A stretch of 64,000 nt of DNA from Apiosordaria backusii (Eukaryota; Ascomycota; Sordariomycetes; Sordariales; Lasiosphaeriaceae). The notes under the pieces were generated by a model. The model ran no database searches and had not been told where the DNA came from. It was given only the letters and a program-made list of their open reading frames with translations. Position 1 is the stretch's first letter; every line of letters starts with the position of its first letter. Below are positions 44,462 through 55,992 of the stretch, piece by piece. The position numbers and the translations under genes are program-made. The stretch lies in assembly GCA_030549205.1 (NCBI GenBank), contig JAUKTV010000004.1, positions 1,612,001-1,676,000 on the forward strand, in the 5' to 3' direction.

Positions 44462-44918
44462 CTAGCTCGATTCCAACACCCTCTTTGTGTCCTCCTCCTT
44501 GTCTAGCAGCCCAAGATTCCTTATTTGCGTAGCATTCGGAGGATTTTCTTTCAACTTCTTGGCCTCGGCAGCTCTGTAAGCAGCTTGGAGCGCCATGACT
44601 CTGGCAGCCTGTATCATGATCTCCATCAGCGAGAGGTTCCCAATGTTTGCGCCAGCTTTTGGGGTGGCCGCTGACCTCCTTTCTGTGGTGCAAGCACTCG
44701 TAGTAGTCCTCCATGTGCCCGGCGCACTTCGCCTTCCCAGAATCATCGAATTCGGTTGTGTTGACAACGTAGCACGAGAGCAGTTCCTGCCAGAAGGGGA
44801 AGCACCGAGACGGGCCTGTGAGAGCATTGTCAGCGTATGTTGGCAGGTGATGATCAATTGCTGCCATTGGGACATGTCCAAACTACTTACCGCCATTCAC
44901 GCCGTATCCGGACGCCAT
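44462..44918 (-). CDS. Complex I subunit NDUFS5-like (15 kDa / 11.5 kDa), twin CX9C
   Basis: Accessory subunit of mitochondrial NADH:ubiquinone oxidoreductase, on the intermembrane-space side. Three exons: 44918-44891, 44815-44676, 44608-44462; introns 74 and 67 nt; 104 aa. Start MASGYGVNGGPSRCFPFWQE matches the family. Two CX9C motifs are visible: CFPFWQELLSC and CAGHMEDYYEC, the substrate pattern of the Mia40 import pathway. The C-terminal helix ALQAAYRAAEAKKLKENPP then QIRNLGLLDKEEDTKRVL also fits. The second donor is GTCAGC, weak but phase-correct. It is divergent from SEC39, 427 bp between starts. Confidence 0.9.
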
Positions 44919-45345
44919 GGTGGGCTATGAATTTGCCTGATTGTGGTGTGGCAGGAGGGGAGGCTGAGGGGAGGTCGCGAATGTCTTCGGCGACCGAAGT
45001 CAATGTGAGGTTCCCACTTGGAGCTTGGCCAGCAACAAGACGCACAGAAGGGCGGCAGCCACACTTTGCCTGTCAAAGCCACAGCAGGGATGACCCACAA
45101 TGACAGCTGCGGGCCAAATGCCAGCTCTTCCATTGGCCGACCCCTGCCACTTCTTGGGGAAACGGTGCCAAGAGGGAATGTGTTCATCAACTCCTCCACT
45201 GCTGCTTGTGGAAGCTCCGTGTCCTTGTCGTTGACAAGCTGCCATGTGAAGCGATATCTGACGACATTCGACATGCCATTTTGTGATCGTTACAACAACT
45301 CTTTAGGTCGATAGTACGCGTCACGAAGAACTGCGCATCGAAATA
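44919..45345. promoter_or_regulatory. Divergent promoter NDUFS5 / SEC39
   Basis: 427 bp between the two start codons. A 125-aa open frame on the minus strand (45274-44897) crosses it but overlaps the NDUFS5 start and shows no motif. Confidence 0.4.
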
Positions 45346-48300
45346 ATGAATCTCTCACTGTCACCGGCGAAGCTGGTCCTCCTTGCCGTGCACTTTGCTG
45401 TTCAGGCCGATATCGATAGCTTGGCTGTCCTGGCGGCCCACCATGACACAGTTCTGCGAAAAGACCTAATGTTGCGCATTCTCCTTACCTACCTCCCCGA
45501 AACATTACAATCCAACAAGTACGTCGGATTTTTAGAGAACCTCGAAAAGGGCACACTTTCAGAAAATAACAACCATGACGTCGATACCTCATCGGTCGAG
45601 AACCTTGCGGAGGAGGATGCGACGAAACGGGTTCGCAAGCTTCGACTGCTACCCCTGACTTCTAAAGAAACACCAAAGGAAGTTGGCGATGATCCCATCA
45701 CCTCGTTTCTCGTCCGGAGGTCATACAAGGTGGATGAGGAAGCGGGTCTGCTTGCAGAGCTCCCGACACTGTTGCTGCCGTTCATGGATCACTCGCCATA
45801 CGTACGGACACTTTTGATATCGACGATACTGCCCCTTTTAAGACGAAACTGCGAATACCATCCAGAAGATCCGATTCAATATACATTATCAGCATTTCAG
45901 GAGCTCCCAGATCGTGTTGCCGTCAATTTGTTGCTGGCACAGACCGGGGCTAGAGAGGAGGATCTGTCCAATATTGGACGAGACCTACGAGGACTAATCG
46001 GCCCTTGGCTTGTGGATGAAAAGAAATGGAAAACCAGAAGACATAGTATCGCTCCTCCAAATGGTGAGGAAGATGATGGGATATGTGCCGGATACGACGA
46101 GGCCCTTCGATGGCTCACCACGCAGGCTTCAAAGAACTGGAAAGTGGCTGTCAGCGCCATTCAACAATGGAACGGCCCAGGAGATTCTGACCTAGCCGGC
46201 TGGGGGAAACTGGAGTTGAATGGGCAACAACGGGACCACGTAGAGCAGGCATACGCCCAGGCAGCGTTGGCATCAGCATATGTGCTTGCGGAAGCATCAG
46301 CTGAGGTGATGGAGGGCGCATATAGTATTGTGGCCAAGGTTGCAAGCCTCCGTGATCTTGAATCCCTGCCCCCATTTTCCTCAGCCGTCACACTTCTACC
46401 ACCACTTGCCGAACAAATCCCTGAGGACATCATTTATACCAAACACGCAACCTTGATGCGTAATGACCTCTTGGCTTCATCGAACATTCTCACAACACCC
46501 ACCAATCCCACCGTGGCTTTCCTGGAGGGGCTGATTCTAAGCGCTTATCTCCTCACCAAAGCTGGTCACCCCTGCACGATCAGGAGAGCAGGCGAGCTTG
46601 CTTTACTGCAAGACGAACGCGACCAGAAAGAAGAAGCCACCAAGCTTATCCACCACATCAGCCATAATGGCCCAAAGACGGATGACAAATTCTGGATTAG
46701 GGCACGAAATGAGATTCTCTGGCTTCGGGATTGGGGCGCTGAAGAGGTGTCTGCCGATGCCGCTCCCAAGGGGGTGTTCAGCAAGCTGAAGAGAGAGTTC
46801 CTGGAGGTTGAGATCTTGAAAGCCTTACTTTCCAACACTCGTAAGTCCTGCTTCTCTAAATAGTCGTCCGACGTTCACTAACTTTCGAAAGGCTACGCCT
46901 TGGCACGGTCGTTGTATGAGGAGGTCCCTGATCGACCCATAGACGAGAAATTACTGCAGGATACGGTCTACGCCACAGCAATGACGGCCTATGACAATGC
47001 TTCCAACCCCAACCGTACTCGTGGTGGGCTCAAGAAGTGCGATGAGATGTAAGCAGTTTTACCAATACCTACCCCTACCTCTGGCTCCTTACTAACCTTC
47101 CCCAGAATCAAATCCTTCCCCGAAACCCTCCCCAAATCTCACCCCCTCGCCAAGAAAGTCGAGGCCCTCCTCCAAGCAACCCACGCGCTGAGCGAGTACC
47201 GCCTAGTCCTCAAACAAGGCGAACCCTTCACGCCCATCGTCCTCCGAGTCCATTCCGATCCCATCTCCATCATCGGGAAAATCCTCGAGCAAAACCCAAA
47301 AAGCTACACCCGCCTCCAAGACTTTCTCGACTTGGGTTCCCGAATGGTCCAAGCCGGCCTCGTCAAACCTTCCAGCTCCCACAACAGCCCCTCCTCTCTC
47401 CCCCACCCCCAGAACAAGTCTCCCACCGCATAACAGCCATGTGCATAGACGCAGCCCTGACAGAAGAAGACTTTGAAACGGCCTACTCCTACGTCGTCAC
47501 CCGCCTCCCTTCTGATTCGATATCCAGTCAAGATGACTACTCTTGGCGGGTGGCACTTCAGGCAGGGAAATATCGCCGGAGTTCGCGGACTGTGCGACCG
47601 ACTCACTTTGGGACTTCGAGCGCGAATCCAGAGATTAGACATTTGGAGCAGAGGATTGAATGTCTTAGTGTAGCGCTGAGGATTGCTCCACCGGCGACAC
47701 TGCAGGAGATATTGAATGTATACAGGAGAGCGGAAGAGGAACTCGACGCAGCGATTAAAGCGGAAGAAGAAAAAGAGGAGGAGTGGGATTGGAAAGGGGA
47801 TAGCATTGTTGGTGGAGGGGGGAGTAGCATGATGCCAGGTGGGTTTGCTAATAGCACGACAACTTTGTCGTCCAAACCGAGGAGGAAATCCATTGGGACA
47901 GCGGGTGGGAGAAGAGCGGAGAAGGAGGAGGAGGCGCCTATGTCGTTGTTTGATTTGGCTAGGGCGACGGGGTTGACGACGCAAAAGAATTTGAGCGCGT
48001 TGTCGGGATTGCAGAGGGCGGCTGGGGGGGCGTTTGGATTGGGGAGGGGGATAGGAGGTGGGGGAGGGGGTGGGGGTGATGGTAGTGCTCCTGCAGCGGG
48101 GATGGGGATGGGGACGGGAACGAGGAATAGTACTGATAGTGCGAGGTCTGGTGGTGGCGGTGGTGGTCTGGGGGGGAGTGAAACGATGTCGAATCATGAT
48201 GGTGAGCAAGGTGGGGGACAGCAAAGGGCGAGAAAGAGGGATCAGTTGAAGAATGCGGCGATGGGGACGTTGGTTAGTGGAGTGGGTTGGTTGGTGGGGG

Positions 48301-48359
48301 CTCCTGGGCCTGTTGCGGGTGGTGGTGGTGGTGGTGGGAATGATGGTGGGAGGGAGTGA
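45346..48359 (+). CDS. sec39: Sec39, Dsl1 tethering complex subunit, with a one-base frame break
   Basis: Sec39-domain protein (PF08314) of the Dsl1 complex, which tethers COPI vesicles at the endoplasmic reticulum for Golgi-to-ER transport. Exons 45346-46840, 46892-47048, 47106-48359; introns 51 and 57 nt. Seen: MNLSLSPAKLVLLAVHFAVQ, DPITSFLVRRSYKVDEEAGLL, HALYEEV-type repeats (YALARSLYEEVPDRPIDEKL), LRVHSDPISIIGKILEQNP, MCIDAALTEEDFETAYSYVV. As written, the frame ends at 47433 after two C5 runs (47400-47404, 47406-47410); the rest continues one base out of step (EQVSHRITAMCIDAAL). One extra C gives 968 aa and the exon sum is 3n-1. The C-terminal about 150 residues are Gly-rich and less conserved. 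Essential in yeast, so an undercall is more likely than a null allele. Confidence 0.88.
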
Positions 48360-49097
48360 GATATCTGATGCATTGGGAGGCAGGTGATAAAAAGGGATAG
48401 AGTATGAATAGCTGTTTAATGCAAGCAAGCAAATGAAATCACCAAAGCAAGATTTGAAAGAAGAATATCAAATATGAGCAAAAATGCATCGTGTTTCCTG
48501 CCAGTTTTTACTGTTCCATACCACTACACCAATTCTCTTCTCTTGTTTTCAGCAGCTAGCTGAATAGGCAAATGGGAGGAGCAACTGGAAAAAAAAAAAG
48601 CAAAACTGAACCCTCCCGTCCCCTCCCATTCATTGCCCTCTGGGCGTCAACCGGTGTGGCTGTCAAACTCTCGACGCATTCGCTGAAAACAGTCAGCCTG
48701 CCCTGCCCAGCCCAGCCTTCCTCACTCCAAGAATCAACTGAATTTGTGCAGTAAGCCAGCCAGTTCTACCATCCTGGCTGTGTTGAAATATCCCTATCCT
48801 CTTGCCCTTCCTGAACGCCTCGCATATTCCATTACTAACTCCGGTTTTGTTCTCTTTTTGTGAAACCTTGTATTAACCCCGTGAAAAAGTACCTCCTTCC
48901 TTCCAAAAAACTTAAGTGTACAACCGTGACTCCTGGGAAAATAAAAGACGTCCAAGTCTTTCTGGCGGTTGTCTCTGTATCCGCTCGTTTCCGTCTCTCG
49001 TCTAGTTGTCTTCTGGGTGTAATGGGCATAGACTGAAAATCCCATGTATTGCCTTCTAATATCGGTGTTGGTTCTCAGGTCTGACGAGCCTGAGCTC
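48360..49097. other. Convergent intergenic region SEC39 / IES1
   Basis: 738 bp, AT-rich runs including a poly-A run near 48588; no gene recognised. Confidence 0.5.
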
Positions 49098-51268
49098 TTA
49101 CTCCGAGTCCGAATCGCCATCCAAGCCAAGAAGTGTCTTCTCGACATCGTCAAGGTCATCGTCACCCTGACCATCATTTTCGTCCTCGCCCTCGTCACCC
49201 AGGCCAAGCAGGCCCCTATCCACATCGTCCAGGTCGTCAGCCTCCTCCATGGGCGTGTCACCATTAGTATCGGCGCGGCTGATTCCGTTGGCCTTAGGGC
49301 GGCGGACAGCCTTGGACTGGCGTCGTGACATCAACTCGGCTTCGTCCTCGGTCTCGGCAGGGTCAATAGGATCCTTGGAGGGTGAGCCTTCGCCTTCGCC
49401 ATCAGAACCGTCACCGTTGGCCACTCCGTTCGTCGCCTTGGGCCGCTTGATCGGCGCGATAACTCCGAGGTTCGGATCATCGCTGTTCTCCCAACGATCA
49501 AGCCGCCGGGCAACGCGTCGAAGTGTTGCTGTGTATGCGTTGAATTGTTCGCCAAAGTCGTCGGCCTCGTTCTTAAGCTGGCACAACCCGCCGTAGCCCC
49601 TCTCCCGAAAGTGATTGGTCTCAACGTTAACCCCTGTGTTCTCAATGGCAGCCTTGTGGATCTTGACCGTCTCTTCATCCTCGCTGTCCTCCCAGGGGTC
49701 CTCATCGTCCAGTTGCTGGAGTCTCTGAAGGGCGTGGATAATGGCCCCGTCAACACGACGGATCTTTCGTGCTCGGTGGTAGGACTTCCGGAGACTGCGG
49801 TCCAAGATGTACTCGACCCGCTGGTTTCTGTTGCGTTCCACTGCAATCTGATGAGCAGTCGGCGGTCGGGGTTTGCGAGCGACGATCCCTTCAAGCTGAG
49901 GGCCACCGGGCGACGAACCGTCCACAACATATTTCAGTGAGTGGGGTCCTCGTCGACCAGTGCTGGCGGCGACGGGTGGTCTCCCAATCAACACACGCGG
50001 CGGAGTCGACCTGACACTATCATGGTCGCTCTCGTGCTTAGATGGGCGAATCCGTGGTAAGATGCCTGTGGTCGGACCGGCCTCCTCTCCAGCCAGGGCG
50101 CGAGCCCTACCGCCTCGCTTGGTCTGGCTTTCTGCCATAAACTGTTGATCGGCCTCGATGATCTTTGCCCGCATTTCCTGCTTCTCACGGCCAAACTTTT
50201 CCTCCTCTTCTGTGTCGACGTTTTCGAGTGCCTCCTCTTCTGGGGTCATTTCCACCAACTGTGGGACTCCTTGATTGGCGACATCAACGCCGTAGTCCAC
50301 ACCGGCACCAAATGGATTCTCTTCGCATCCCTCCTCGGTAAAATCGGATTCCAAATAGAACCACATGATCCACAGAAAGGCCATCGCGCGGCTCCTACTG
50401 GTGTAGTTGGTCTTCATGATGAGATCGTGAAACTCGCGACCGGGCGGGAAGTGTAGCTCGGCGACTTTAGTTGCGTTGCTGCAGATGAGAAATAACAAAT
50501 TGACGGGGTTGGTTCTGGGTACGTTGACTGCTTTGACAGCATCAAGCGAGTTGGGCTCAGCGCGATCCTCGGCACCACCTTTGAGGATGGACTTCAATCG
50601 AGGCGCATCTTGTAGCTGCTTGTATGCGTTGGAGTCTGCTTGCGCCTGGAGAGATGGAATCGCGTGGTAGGTTCGCAGTTGGGCTCGCATCTCGGGGAAG
50701 ACTGTAGCAAGGTGGACGGTCAGCGACATGTCAAGTGTCAGGGGCGGAGCCGATACATACAATTGAGAGTCGTGTTCATTCGACCAATATTGACCAGGAG
50801 GCAGACCATAGCCATGCCCTTGGCGGCAGCGCGATCACTAAGCAGCTTGTCCCGAAGAACCTTGCTGGTCTTGCTACTCCTGGCCATGGTGTCGATGTAG
50901 AGGTCGGCGAAGCATTGCTTGCCCAGACGCTGTGCTTCGTAGCTGTTGGTGAAGACCTTTTGTTCGTTGTCGAAGACGGCCTTGAGAAAGTCGTACTGGA
51001 TGTCCTTCCGCCAGAGCGGCTCACCATCCTCCTTCTTGAGATGTCTAACTTTGCCGATGACAGGATTGCCATTTTGGCCATCATCCCGGGCACGCTTCTT
51101 GCCTCGAGGCTGCTTCTCTGTGGGCTCTGGGGTAGCGGTGGCCATTTTGGTGTCGCCGTCGTCGTCGGTTACCGCCGTCATGAATGACTTTTCGATGTGG
51201 TGGTGTTGTGGTGGTGAACTGGGATCGACGTCTGACATGGCGATGGCGGAGCTGGGTGATGCAGCCAT
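49098..51268 (-). CDS. ies1: INO80 complex subunit Ies1-like
   Basis: Fungal-specific subunit of the INO80 chromatin remodeller. Two exons: 51268-50761 and 50701-49098; intron 59 nt (GTATGT donor, CTGAC branch, CTACAG acceptor); 703 aa. The conserved core runs from YDFLKAVFDNEQKVFTNSYE through KQCFADLYIDTMARSSKTSKVLRDKLLSDR, FFPEMRAQLRTYHAIPSLQ, NPVNLLFLICSNATKVAELHFPPGREFHDLIM and SRAMAFLWIMWFYLE. The rest is charged and disordered, with many short acidic repeats (DLDDVDRGLLGLGDE and DLDDVEKTLLGLDGD are a clear internal pair at the C-terminus). A second Met 10 residues in (MSDVDPSS) could be the start. Family assignment is from the pattern of the core, not from a search. Confidence 0.8.
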
Positions 51269-51870
51269 GGCTGCGACAAAGGGTTGCGTGAATCGACCAA
51301 CGGTGGCTGTGGGTGATGGGATGAGAATTGATTTGCCGGAGGATTTGTGGGTGCGACCGGGCCGCAGGTGAAGAAAGGGAAAGGGAGACTCGAGATGAAG
51401 TCACGGCTCGAGCGCCGGGTGGGAATTGCGCGCGACCAATACGACAATCAAAATGGTCGGCTGGGGCTGCAGGCCAAATGACGATGGTTGCTCCGGCTGT
51501 GAGGAAGAAAGAAAAAAAAGTGACGATGGCGCGAATATATTGAGTACCAAGTGAATCAATTTAGCCTTTGGGTTTGGTGATTAGGGTGAGGAATTTTGTG
51601 ATGATAGATAGGATTTGGAGCACGCGAGGCGCAGAAGCCTGCCGCAGCTTGGCTCCTCCAGCATGGCAGCACCCCCGAAGGCATCGCGTCCCCAAGCTTC
51701 CAGGTCGCCCTCTTATCGTTTTGGCGATCCAAACTCGCGGGTGACGTGGTGCTGCCGGACCCACCCCTGTCGCTTTTCATGAATCAGCTTGGTGGGGCCG
51801 GTTCCAAGCCGACGCGATAGGCCGATATTGTTGCACTAACCGGGTTTCTGAATCCCGTTTCCTGCAAGTA
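51269..51870. other. IES1 5' flank up to the mariner insertion
   Basis: 602 bp with no supported gene. It ends in the TA dinucleotide (51869-51870) that serves as the target duplication of the transposon. Confidence 0.5.
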
Positions 51871-51899
51871 CGGAGGTTGGGGCCATTAATCTTTGGACC
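51871..51899 (+). repeat. Left terminal inverted repeat
   Basis: Starts CGGAGGTTGGGG and ends CTTTGGACC; pairs with the right repeat with four mismatches. Confidence 0.85.
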
Positions 51900-52060
51900 T
51901 AGCTGTTAGGGAATTTAAGCAAGCTAAGCCACCACTCCGTATAAGACGTTGACATAATCCTGTTCGCACTGTAAATTGTATAGGCCAAGGATTGCCCCCT
52001 ATTCTTACAAGAGTCTTCCATTTTCTAAGTAAACGTACCTTAACTTTCTAACCTATTTAG

Positions 52061-52176
52061 AACCATTGATTCTATTTCCACTAGTATAGGTGGCCTTCCT
52101 GACCTTCCCGAATTGCAACCGTTAATTCCATTCCTATTAATATAGATAGCCTTCCTAACCTACCCGAACTACAACC
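52061..52176. repeat. 56-bp direct repeat, two full units plus a start of a third
   Basis: The word AACC recurs at 52061, 52117 and 52173. Units 1 and 2 share blocks such as GCCTTCCT and CCCGAA and differ mostly by transitions. It lies in the left subterminal part of the transposon. Confidence 0.75.
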
Positions 52177-52649
52177 AGTGGTTCCATAGGTGTAAATACG
52201 GTATATATTAAATCACGGTTTTAACCGCCGATATAAAGGCATTGCTTTTAATTTCTGTAAATACTGAAGATATACCTTTGCTAATAAAATAGCTGTAACA
52301 GTACCTTCCATAAATCTATATAACCACCTTTAAAATGCCAGTCTATTAAAAAGAATCTACCGTTACCAAACAAACCTAGACGCTTATACTTTACATATTA
52401 GATACCTATATACCCTAAATCAAAGCTTTAACTGGTATTAAGAAAAGTATATTTTACAAGCTTTTAAAGTATATAAAAGCCAAAGGCTACATTCTTAGCA
52501 ATAGCGTTAAATAAAAGTATATAGAAAGCGGCTATCGTTTTAGAAGACTACCTATAATTACCGAAGCTATTAGTAAGCTTATTATTAAGGTTATTATTAA
52601 GAATAGTACTATATATAAGTATTCTTTTTAAAAGATTATCGAGACAGTT

Positions 52650-53930
52650 ACAGAGTGTATATATAAGAAAGGACCTAGAAACTAAGCACTTAGCCATCAA
52701 ATGATATTGCAGTGGTTTAAAAAGCAAGGCTATAAAAACGTAAAGCTTACTATTAAACTAAGCTTAAATAAGATTTAAAAGCTAAAATAGCTTAAATTTA
52801 CTATAACTATAAAAGACTAAACCTTTAAGCAATAGAAGAAGATAGTTTAAAGTAATAAGACTTTTTCTATAATTAGTAAAATCTATAGTAAATATCGAAT
52901 CTAGCATCTTTTAAATAAAGCTTACTATAAGTATATAGTTTAAAAACAATGGAAGGAATTTATGACCTTTATATTCTGGGCTTACTATATATATAAGGAG
53001 CAAGGTCCTTACTATTATTAGCCTAAGGAATTGCCTAAAATGTATACTTGCTATAAAGAACTGATAGATTAGTATAATAAGGCTAATTTTAAAAAGGATA
53101 AAGTAAAGTAGGAGCTAGAGACTAGTATACAGTACTTAAGACTAAAAAGAAAGGGGGGAAGGAAATCTACCTTTAAATATACTAAAGTAACCAGGGTTTA
53201 AATATATAAAGGCAAGGCAGGCGGTATTGACTAGATCTAATATTAATAAAAGGTTATATTACCGCTATTTCTTCTATTTATAAGATAGCTTTAAGAAAAA
53301 TATAGGCCTAGCTATATAGTTTAAGAAGACAATTACTTATCCTATGTCTTTTACTAGAACTAAAAGCTCTAGTCTTAAGCCAGATTTAAAGTGCTGATAC
53401 AGCTGGTAAATTCACCAGATTTAAATATAATAGAGCCTCCTTAGGCCACTATTAAACTGTTATAGCAGAAAAAGAAGATGCCGATCTTTAAAGAGGAGCT
53501 TAAAGCCGATTAGACTTACAAATGGAAGCAATTCCTATAGGAAAAGCTATAGTAGTATGTTAAGTATATCTAAAGCAATATTAAATAGGTAATCCAGTTA
53601 GTTAGTAATAATAATTATAAAGAGGGTACTAAGCTGCTGCCGTTATTAAAGGGTAAAGAAGAGCCGGATATTAAGGTCTAGAGGGAGTGGATTAATAAGT
53701 CTTTTAAAGAAAAGCAATAAGCTATTAAAGAAGGCTTAGCTAATTTAAATATAGACTCTAAATTGGCTGAGGAAATTGACAGTAAGGATAAAGTTAAGGA
53801 CGATAAAGAATGGCTAGCCCGGTTTACTAAGTATATAGGAGCAAAAGGTATAGAAGATTATAACTTGTTAGCCCTAAGTAACGAAGAGTTAGACTTGAAT
53901 TAGCTGTAGGTTAGCAATTGTAATTTTTAA
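52650..53930 (+). pseudogene. Relic DDE transposase of the mariner element
   Basis: Readable in one frame from at least 53211 to 53650 without indels. Conserved pieces: GKAGGID followed by stop codons where WYRYQK-type residues are expected, the catalytic-region motif NSPDLNIIEP at 53409-53438, then ATIK, KWKQFL, SNIK and NNNYKEG, as in the C-terminus of fungal Tc1/mariner transposases. Upstream, FMTFIFWAYYIYKEQGPYYY fits the region before. More than ten in-frame stops make it non-functional. Bounds are approximate. Confidence 0.85.
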
Positions 53931-54158
53931 TTAAAACTTACAAAAAAATAACCACTAGAAAGCGTAGCTTCTGACGAATTTGAAGCTATCGACGGCTTAC
54001 CTAGCGAGCGTTGTGGTGGAAAATAAGGTGGTGATGAAAAAGGTGTGGTAATAGTGGCGGTGGCGTTGATGGGGGCTAAGATCCTAAAAAGGCTGGCTTA
54101 CTAAGCGATCTTGGCATACTGTGTGGCCCGGGCATGCCTTGCCCCTGTTTAACCGGGT

Positions 54159-54187
54159 GGTCCAAAGACTTGTGACCCCAACCTCCG
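54159..54187 (-). repeat. Right terminal inverted repeat
   Basis: Reverse complement starts CGGAGGTTGGGG, matching the left end at 25 of 29 positions; followed directly by TA. Confidence 0.85.
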
Positions 54188-54189
54188 TA

Positions 54190-54368
54190 GACTCCGACAG
54201 TTGCCGGATTTGGTGGGCTGATCCCATTCACAGGGAGGAAGAGAGCGGCTATATATGTTCATCCTGGTGCCCTGTGTGAATGAATTTTCACGATATTATG
54301 GGTTTGTTGTAACTCTGCAATATATATAAAATCGTTACTTCTACTCTCTGCTTCACCAGATCGTGACA
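54190..54368 (+). mobile_element. Possible 3' end of an LTR (fragment)
   Basis: AT-rich with TATATAT boxes at 54251 and 54322, ending in ctctgcttcaccaga then TCGTGACA (54361-54368). TCGTGACA is the mirror of TGTCACGA, which opens some fungal gypsy-type LTRs; no matching 5' end is seen. The mariner may have landed in or next to it. Confidence 0.3.
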
Positions 54369-54564
54369 GTGTCTACCTTGACACACGACCCAATCCAACA
54401 GTTATTCCCTGTAGCTGTGTTATCAACAGTCCAACTTAGTGTTGGTCCATTCAGCGACAGTGGGGACCGGTCTGCGGCTCCTCTTCTGACTCAATACGGA
54501 TTTGTCTTGGGAAACACACGACACATACAACAAACATATCAGGGCTCGGGATACGACGGCTTCA

Positions 54565-55841
54565 ATGGCTAACAAAGTTGCAAAGATCCCCGTCATTGAC
54601 ATCTCAGGGGATGAGAACCAGGAGCAGGTCGCCAAGGAACTTGTCGAGGCTGCTATTGAACATGGCTTCATATACATCAAGAATACCGGGAAGGATATCC
54701 CTGCCGAAGCTGTAGATGGTGCATTTGACATGGTACAATTCTTCTTCTTGTTGTTTCTTAGAGTCTCATCTGACAGTTGTTACCATATAGGGCAAGAAGA
54801 TCTTCAAAGCGCCGCTCTCAGAAAAACAAGCATGCACCATTCAAAAGAACAATCGAGGGTGGTCTTCCATGCAGTATGAAACACTGGATCCAGCAACACA
54901 GCGTGTAAGTACCCTCCATGACCACGTTTCTCACCTCTCCAGCTAACAGGCAAACAGGTGGGCGACTTCAAAGAGTGAGTCCTCTTTTCAGATCTAAGAT
55001 ACCCACATTACTTACCCTCTGGCCCCAGAGCCTTCAACTTCGGCGAGTTCATCAACGGCAAAGCAGACCAACCCATCCCGCCCACCATCGCTCCTTACGA
55101 AAGCCAAATCAACGACTTCAGTGAGCTCTGCTACAAACTCTGCCTCAAGATCAACACCCTCCTCGGCATCGGTCTCCAAGTCACACCCCCAGACTTCTTC
55201 ACCAACGCCCACCTCCGCGAAAAAGGCTCCTCAGGCACCATCCTCCGCTTCCTTCACTACCCCCCTCACACTCAAACCCCCGACGCCAACCCCGAAGCCG
55301 ACGTCCGTGCAGGCGCTCACTCCGACTATGGCTCCATGACCCTTCTCTTCCGCCTTAAAGGTCAAGCCGGCCTTGAGATCCTGACCCAAGACGGGAAGAC
55401 CTGGGCTCCGGTCCCGGTTGTCCCTCCAGGAACTGAGAACGATCCTTCGCCTCCCATCCTGTTGAATATTGGGGATTTACTTTCGTATTGGACTAATGGG
55501 TTGCTGAGAAGCACTGTTCACAGGGTGGTGTTCCCTGGTCCGGGGAAGACGACCGTGGAAGGGGAGTCGGACACGGAACCGAGGTACTCGATTGCGTTTT
55601 TCTGCCATCCTGTGGGGACGACGCCGTTGGAGTCTGTGCCGAGTGAGAGGGTGAAGAACCATAGGGGGGATGCGCAAGCGAAGCAGGGGAATCCGTATGC
55701 CGAGAGGAAGGTGTTGACGGCGGATGAGCATTTGCATATGAGGTGAGTTTGTTCCTGTTGTTAATCTGGGATGAGTGCTAACTTTTCGGGAATGATAGAC
55801 TCAGAGCGAGTTATCTGCAGCTGTATAAAGACAAGGAGTAA
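54565..55841 (+). CDS. 2-oxoglutarate/Fe(II)-dependent oxygenase, isopenicillin-N-synthase-like
   Basis: Non-heme iron oxygenase of the DIOX/IPNS family; substrate unknown. Five exons: 54565-54732, 54791-54904, 54958-54974 (17 nt), 55029-55742, 55799-55841; introns 58, 53, 54 and 56 nt; 351 aa. The N-terminal DIOX_N part is KIPVIDISG ... EHGFIYIKNTG ... KAPLSEKQ. The metal site is His and Asp in GAHSDYGSMTLL and the distal His in RSTVHRVVFPG; the 2-oxoglutarate-binding Arg and Ser lie in PRYSIAFF. NIGDLLSYWTNG is also typical. The 17-nt exon codes only VGDFKE with its neighbours. The gene stands alone, with no biosynthetic cluster beside it, so a role in secondary metabolism or detoxification is only a guess. 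Confidence 0.88.
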
Positions 55842-55992
55842 GACCTGGGAGATGGGTGTGATACTATTGAGCTGCTGGATGGGTGTGTTGGAAGGATGAC
55901 TTGTATGTGGAAAAGGCATGTTTGCCATCATGTTGCATACCTAGGTACATTTTGGACCCAACTCCAGAGCAAGGTCTCGCAACAAATAAGAA

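Larger units (their letters stand above)
51871..54187 (+). mobile_element. Tc1/mariner-type DNA transposon, RIP-degraded, with TIRs and TA target duplication
   Basis: 2317 bp. Ends are 29-bp terminal inverted repeats (25 of 29 match) flanked by TA on both sides (51869-51870 and 54188-54189), the signature of Tc1/mariner insertion. The inside is strongly AT-rich and carries a relic transposase on the + strand. Its stops sit where Trp, Gln or similar codons are expected (TGG to TAG, CAG/CAA to TAG/TAA), all CpA-to-TpA changes on one or other strand, which is the RIP pattern. Since RIP acts on repeats, other copies should exist or have existed in this genome. Confidence 0.88.

Noticed and set aside
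44897..45274. 125-aa minus-strand open frame between NDUFS5 and SEC39
   Set aside because: Overlaps the NDUFS5 start codon and first intron, has no motif, and lies in a short divergent promoter.
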